A stretch of DNA of 64,000 nt from an uncultured Clostridia bacterium (lineage in GTDB: Bacteria; Bacillota; Clostridia; Oscillospirales; Acutalibacteraceae): the NCBI GenBank assembly GCA_945876745.1, contig CAMCPL010000006.1:62001-126000 (forward strand), given 5' to 3'. The notes under the pieces were generated by a model that was given only the letters and a program-made list of their open reading frames with translations, had not been told where the DNA came from and ran no database searches. Below are positions 60,835 through 64,000 of the stretch, in pieces; within the stretch, counting starts at the first letter, position 1; every line of letters starts with the position of its first letter. Both the position numbers and the translations under genes were made by a program.

Positions 60835-61141
60835 TGCTTTCTCCTCGCCATTGATATTTTTCAAGGTCAACCTTACCGTCGATAACCTCAACGCCGTCGT
60901 CTTCAAGGCGTTTTTTCTGTGCATTAATACCGCCGAAAGCAAAGCTTTTCGTAAGCTCGCCCTTGCTATTTACAACGCGAAAGCAGGGTATTTCATAGGG
61001 GTTCGGATTTTTATGCAAAGCATTTCCGACAGCACGTGCGTAATGCGGATTTCCGCACATTGTCGCAATTTGACCGTAGGTTGCAACCCTGCCTTTCGGT
61101 ATACGGCAAACGGCTTCAAATATTTTTTCGTTCAAGTTCAT
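60824..61141 (-). CDS. MGMT-family protein (alkylguanine transferase-like domain only)
   Basis: The 105-residue protein is just the DNA-binding/active-site domain of O6-alkylguanine-DNA alkyltransferases: IPKGRVATYGQIATMCG (helix-turn-helix) and the active site IPCFRVV. The canonical P-C-H-R-V keeps its cysteine, but the histidine is phenylalanine. Alkyltransferase-like (ATL) proteins usually have P-W-H-R, so this is neither a standard enzyme nor a typical ATL. Methyl transfer cannot be assumed. It lies 15 bases after the phosphorylase gene and overlaps the oxidoreductase gene by 11. Confidence 0.85.
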   Translation of the reverse strand: MNLNEKIFEAVCRIPKGRVATYGQIATMCGNPHYARAVGNALHKNPNPYEIPCFRVVNSKGELTKSFAFGGINAQKKRLEDDGVEVIDGKVDLEKYQWRGESNDF

Positions 61142-61156
61142 ACAATCACCAAAATA

Positions 61157-61915
61157 TTATGTAATTTGTACAGCAAAATTTATACATTTTTCAAAAAAAT
61201 CTATTCTTGCACTTTTGGGCATATGCCATTTCCAGTCGCTTTCGTTCGGGCTTTGAGGGTGTTTATCGGAAGCAACAAGAACAGACACAACCTTTAATCC
61301 CAAATATTTACCAACGCTGAAAAGGGCAGATGTTTCCATATCTATGCCGACAGCTCCCATCGTTCTCCACTCATCCTCTTTGAGAAAAGTCTGTCTGTAA
61401 ACAGCATCGGTTGACACTATAGGACAATCTTTGCCCTTTAATAATTCAAGCGCCTTTTTATGCAAGGCTTCATCGGGTGAAGAAAACAAAATATCCTCGT
61501 AATAATGAAGAGAGGTTCCCTCCTCAACATAAGCCTTTGACGGAATAATAATATCTGAACATTCAAAATTTTCGCCAAAAGCGCCGAACATTCCTACGTT
61601 AACAACCTGTTCAACGCCGAGAGCGTTCAATGTTTCAAGAGTATCAACAGCCTGCGGTGAACCGTGACCGCCGTGCAAAAAGCAAAATTCGTAATCAACC
61701 GCTTTATAAATCGGGCAGGAATTAAGAAATCTCGGAAATTTTTCAGTTATCAATTCACAATTATAATTTTCCGTCAAGTATTCAACACCGCCGTGCATAA
61801 AGAAAAGTATAGCAGTCTTTGGCAAATGCAATTCGTCAGCAGTTTTATGACAGCTTTTTATATGCTTTTGGGCAGTAATTACAGGTAGTGAATTATCGTT
61901 TTTTAATCTGAACAT
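61157..61915 (-). CDS. Nucleoside phosphorylase (PNP/UDP family)
   Basis: The enzyme has about 252 residues. NVGMFGAFG is the phosphate/nucleoside loop, VGIDMETSALFSVGKYLGLKVVSVLVASD the characteristic M-E-x-x-x-L segment with the substrate-binding aspartate, and HGGHGSPQAVDTLE is an early conserved block. It splits a nucleoside with phosphate; purine or uridine preference cannot be set. ATG at 61915 has GAGG 9 bases upstream; the earlier TTG is unlikely. Confidence 0.85.
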   Translation of the reverse strand: MFRLKNDNSLPVITAQKHIKSCHKTADELHLPKTAILFFMHGGVEYLTENYNCELITEKFPRFLNSCPIYKAVDYEFCFLHGGHGSPQAVDTLETLNALGVEQVVNVGMFGAFGENFECSDIIIPSKAYVEEGTSLHYYEDILFSSPDEALHKKALELLKGKDCPIVSTDAVYRQTFLKEDEWRTMGAVGIDMETSALFSVGKYLGLKVVSVLVASDKHPQSPNESDWKWHMPKSARIDFFEKCINFAVQIT

Positions 61916-62012
61916 ATCTATTTTCCTCAAATTTAGAAGTTATAATATAAAATGTAATTTTCACAATACACCTTTTCACACAAAACTTTTGCCATATTTT
62001 ATACCAGTCATA

Positions 62013-62327
62013 TTACTTAATGACGCTTTCTAAGTAATATTTCTTTTCAAACTTTCCGTTTTTATTTGCTTTCAATTTCTTAATCTTTAACACATCGTCA
62101 AAAGTGCTTCCTTGTAAAACGGCAATAGCCTCAACAACCTCAAGAATGTCTGCAAGTTCTCTTATATCACCGCTTCTAATATATTCTTTTGTTTCCTCTT
62201 TAAGTTTCCGGTTAAGGGCTGTTTTGTATTCATTATCATTAAGCACTCTGTACTTTGGCTTTTGATTATTTGCAATGCAAATGTCCGGAATATTATCCCT
62301 GACCAATTTCTTATATAGCACTTTCAT
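62013..62327 (-). CDS. MazG-like phosphoribosyl-ATP pyrophosphohydrolase-related protein (COG4997-like)
   Basis: The protein has about 104 residues with YKKLVRDNIPDIC at the N terminus, then LKEETKEYIR and ELADILEVVEAIAVLQG, the two acidic helices of the all-alpha NTP pyrophosphatase fold. It probably hydrolyses non-canonical nucleotides. AGAAAGG precedes the ATG, which overlaps the Nudix stop by 4 bases. It ends a four-gene nucleotide/acetyl transfer run. Confidence 0.85.
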   Translation of the reverse strand: MKVLYKKLVRDNIPDICIANNQKPKYRVLNDNEYKTALNRKLKEETKEYIRSGDIRELADILEVVEAIAVLQGSTFDDVLKIKKLKANKNGKFEKKYYLESVIK

Positions 62328-62746
62328 ATTACCTTTCTCTTTTCTAATTCTGCAAGAAGATATGGTTGAATTGTCGGATAAGTCCAATTCGTCGGTAGCT
62401 CATCTGTAATGATAATTCTTTCAATTTCACTATTAATTTCGCCAAAGGATTTTATATCTGCATAGCAAAGAAGCCCGAATGTTTCTTCGCCATTAAAATT
62501 ATCCTTTTCAATTACTGAATAAACGCAAATGGGCTTTAAGTCAAAATCAATAGCACCAGTTTCTTCAATAAGCTCACGCTTTGCTGTATCAATAATATTT
62601 TCATTAGGCTCACGATGACCGCCCGGAATTTCTAATGTGTCTCTGCTCTTATGCTTACAGAACACCCATTTACCGTTTGTTTTTGCAACAATAACGGCAA
62701 ATTTTAATAAGCTATCTTCAACTGCTTCATAAAAAATTACACTCAT
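62324..62746 (-). CDS. Nudix hydrolase
   Basis: The 140-residue protein has a complete Nudix box GGHREPNENIIDTAKRELIEETGA (G-x5-E-x7-R-E-U-x-E-E-x-G-U, about residues 42-65). The substrate, probably a nucleoside diphosphate derivative, is unknown. It lies 2 bases after the GNAT gene. Confidence 0.92.
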   Translation of the reverse strand: MSVIFYEAVEDSLLKFAVIVAKTNGKWVFCKHKSRDTLEIPGGHREPNENIIDTAKRELIEETGAIDFDLKPICVYSVIEKDNFNGEETFGLLCYADIKSFGEINSEIERIIITDELPTNWTYPTIQPYLLAELEKRKVI

Positions 62747-62748
62747 AT

Positions 62749-63207
62749 CTAACCACCAATATTTTTAATAAAGTGAACAAGCTTAGCGCTTTCGTTAAAT
62801 CCGTATTTCTTATGCAGAATGATACTTGGTAAATTATTTATTTCGCAGTCACTTGCAAATTGTCGGCAACCCTTTAACTTTGCCCAGTTTTCACAGCATT
62901 GTATTAAACAACTTGCGACACCGCAATTACGAAATTGCTGTTCAACATAAATTCCTTCAAGATAAGCAACATTATCGCTATCAGCACCTTCAACATATTC
63001 GTTACGCAGACTGCAATGAGCAAATGCAATCATTTTTTCCTGACAATAAGCGGTATAAACTATATTGTTTTCGGCTTGTAATACCGCTTCAAATTCATCT
63101 TTCAATTCATCATAATCAGCGTCATTCCATAATTTTAAGGCAAGTTTTGCAACATCATCTACATTCTGACTTGTGCAAACATCGTAACATATCTTATCAT
63201 TCTGCAT
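62749..63207 (-). CDS. GNAT acetyltransferase resembling aminoglycoside 6'-N-acetyltransferases
   Basis: The GNAT protein has about 152 residues. VAYLEGIYVEQQFRNCGVA contains the acetyl-CoA Q/R-x-x-G-x-A loop (here QFRNCGVA), and CENWAKLKGCRQFASDCEINN with LHKKYGFNE matches the AAC(6')-I group. Resistance activity is not established: such chromosomal genes often act on other amines. ATG at 63207 has GGTGAT 6 bases upstream; the earlier TTG is unlikely. It lies 14 bases after the Nudix gene. Confidence 0.75.
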   Translation of the reverse strand: MQNDKICYDVCTSQNVDDVAKLALKLWNDADYDELKDEFEAVLQAENNIVYTAYCQEKMIAFAHCSLRNEYVEGADSDNVAYLEGIYVEQQFRNCGVASCLIQCCENWAKLKGCRQFASDCEINNLPSIILHKKYGFNESAKLVHFIKNIGG

Positions 63208-63221
63208 ACAAACATCACCTA

Positions 63222-63683
63222 TCAAAAAATTCTTTTAACCCATTCGCCGTTTTCCTGTTTCCACTGAAATTCCTGCAAATCATCACTTTGAAAAATCTCA
63301 TACATTTCTTCAAAATCACTTGATAACTTATAATTTTTCAGTTCTTCAGGTTTAATCCAAAACACTTTACCCTCTGCAGAGGATTTCAGTTCACCGCTAA
63401 ACTCATTCGTTTTGTAAAAAAACACTATATAACGTACTTTTTTATTTACCTGCCATTGCTTAACACCGCATATTTTAGGCTTTTTTATATCAAGTCCAGT
63501 TTCTTCTTTTATTTCTCGTATTACAGATTCAACAATGCTTTCACCTTTTTCAATATGTCCGCCGGGAAATGTTACGCCTCCCCACGATTTGCTAACTCTG
63601 TCCTGAACTAAAATATTACCTGCGTCGTCATATATCATACACATATTTGTAAGCTCGGTTTTTTCATAATTTTTAGGCAACAA
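63222..63683 (-). CDS. Nudix hydrolase, MutT/8-oxo-dGTP diphosphatase-like
   Basis: The 153-residue protein contains the Nudix box GGHIEKGESIVESVIREIKEETGL (about residues 41-64). TELTNMCMIYDD at the N terminus and WGGVTFPGG fit a subgroup often annotated as 8-oxo-dGTP diphosphatase. The start is odd: no ATG or GTG lies at the expected place, and TTG codons at 63683 and 63680 are inside the left arm of the large structured element. The original 5' end and ribosome site may have been replaced by that element. Confidence 0.85.
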   Translation of the reverse strand: MLPKNYEKTELTNMCMIYDDAGNILVQDRVSKSWGGVTFPGGHIEKGESIVESVIREIKEETGLDIKKPKICGVKQWQVNKKVRYIVFFYKTNEFSGELKSSAEGKVFWIKPEELKNYKLSSDFEEMYEIFQSDDLQEFQWKQENGEWVKRIF

Positions 63684-63951
63684 AGAGTAATCCGAACCGT
63701 GGTTAAAATTGGCTGATTTGCCCTTACTCTGCGTTAAAAATACTCGGAATACGAAAAGTATTCCTGCGTTTTTGTGCCTTGATTAAGAACAAATCAGTTC
63801 AATTTTAACTCTTCGACCGAAAATGCTTGTAGTAAAGATGAATTTTGGGCTTTGAGACGGAAGCCCTACTTGCGTAGGGCGACGGCGAAAAGGTCAAAAG
63901 TCGCTTTAATACAAGTATTTTCGGCAGGTTCGAATTGCTCTTTATTGCCTA
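63674..63951. repeat. 278-base three-armed nested inverted-repeat element
   Basis: The outer arms (63674-63698 and 63927-63951) are complementary at 22 of 25 positions. Inside lie two long hairpins. Arm 1 (63703-63808) starts TTAAAATTG, ends CAATTTTAA, and is tipped by GGAATAC-gaaaa-GTATTCC. Arm 2 (63817-63924) starts CCGAAAATGCTTGTA, ends TACAAGTATTTTCGG, and is tipped by GCCCTAC-ttgc-GTAGGGC. The whole thing would fold into a three-way junction as RNA, or a cruciform as DNA. No open frame of note crosses it. The remaining bases to 64000 show no gene. Either a structured RNA or a MITE-like mobile element would fit. Confidence 0.7.
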
Positions 63952-64000
63952 CGCATAATACTCTCCGAATTTCATCATATTTTTATTTTAAGCAAGCGAG

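Overview
The window looks like a chromosomal segment of a low-to-mid GC, spore-forming Clostridia, most like the gut Ruminococcaceae/Oscillospiraceae. The evidence is a PolC-type replicative polymerase, the sporulation pair spoIIGA-sigE, lipid II amidation genes murT-gatD, a HrcA/CIRCE site, RqcH and RqcP, and a secreted leucine-rich-repeat protein ending in a dockerin-like motif. The species was not determined. Most genes lie on the minus strand in long, tightly packed or overlapping runs.

Layout, left to right. 1-4.1 kb: the end of a short-chain dehydrogenase (plus strand), then minus-strand rqcP, HU, mazG, a lipid/polysaccharide flippase and a coiled-coil protein. 4.1-15.8 kb: one continuous minus-strand run reading hisZG-hisD-hisB-hisA-hisI-hisE-recJ-relA-dtd-MBL hydrolase-hemZ, with an evident promoter and possible operator in front of the fused hisZG. 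15.8-25.9 kb: a second run, pyrH-frr-uppS-cdsA-dxr-rseP-ispG-polC, joining translation, isoprenoid/lipid carrier synthesis and replication. The PolC has no proofreading exonuclease domain. 26-33.6 kb: the secreted LRR/Cys-knuckle/dockerin protein, then mltG and a pair of half-size ABC transporters. 33.7-35.7 kb: htpG (plus strand) behind a textbook CIRCE operator.

35.65-38.2 kb is an accessory island beside tRNA-Leu(UAG). It holds a large palindrome, several REP-like GGACGGTTC palindromes, two arrays of mini-hairpins separated by short constant words, a GNAT gene cut off after 24 codons by a repeat, an HEPN-like protein, a small lipoprotein and a four-helix-bundle protein. 38.3-39.9 kb: spoIIGA-sigE, with a stretched-spacer promoter like that of Spo0A-driven spoIIG and an apparent AUU start codon.

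39.9-48.6 kb: the minus-strand run trmK-nif3-rqcH-ispD-ispF-S26 peptidase-ABC transporter-GH2 glycosidase-cyclophilin, with a clear promoter at its head. 48.7-50.1 kb: three plus-strand genes (a DUF4364-like protein and a pair of membrane proteins). 50.1-53.4 kb: the phosphate uptake operon pstSCAB. 53.6-57.5 kb: murT-gatD-CYTH-FliB-like. 57.6-58.5 kb: a PfkB-type sugar kinase. 58.5-63.7 kb: minus-strand small-molecule genes (nucleoside phosphorylase, MGMT-like, flavin oxidoreductase, anion permease; then Nudix, AAC(6')-like GNAT, Nudix, MazG-like). The window ends in a roughly 280-base, three-armed, nested inverted-repeat element that overlaps the start of the last Nudix gene.

The best leads for something new are the terminal three-armed element, the two mini-hairpin arrays, the exonuclease-less PolC, and the compressed spoIIG control region with its AUU start. 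All coordinates and motifs were read by eye; no searches were run.
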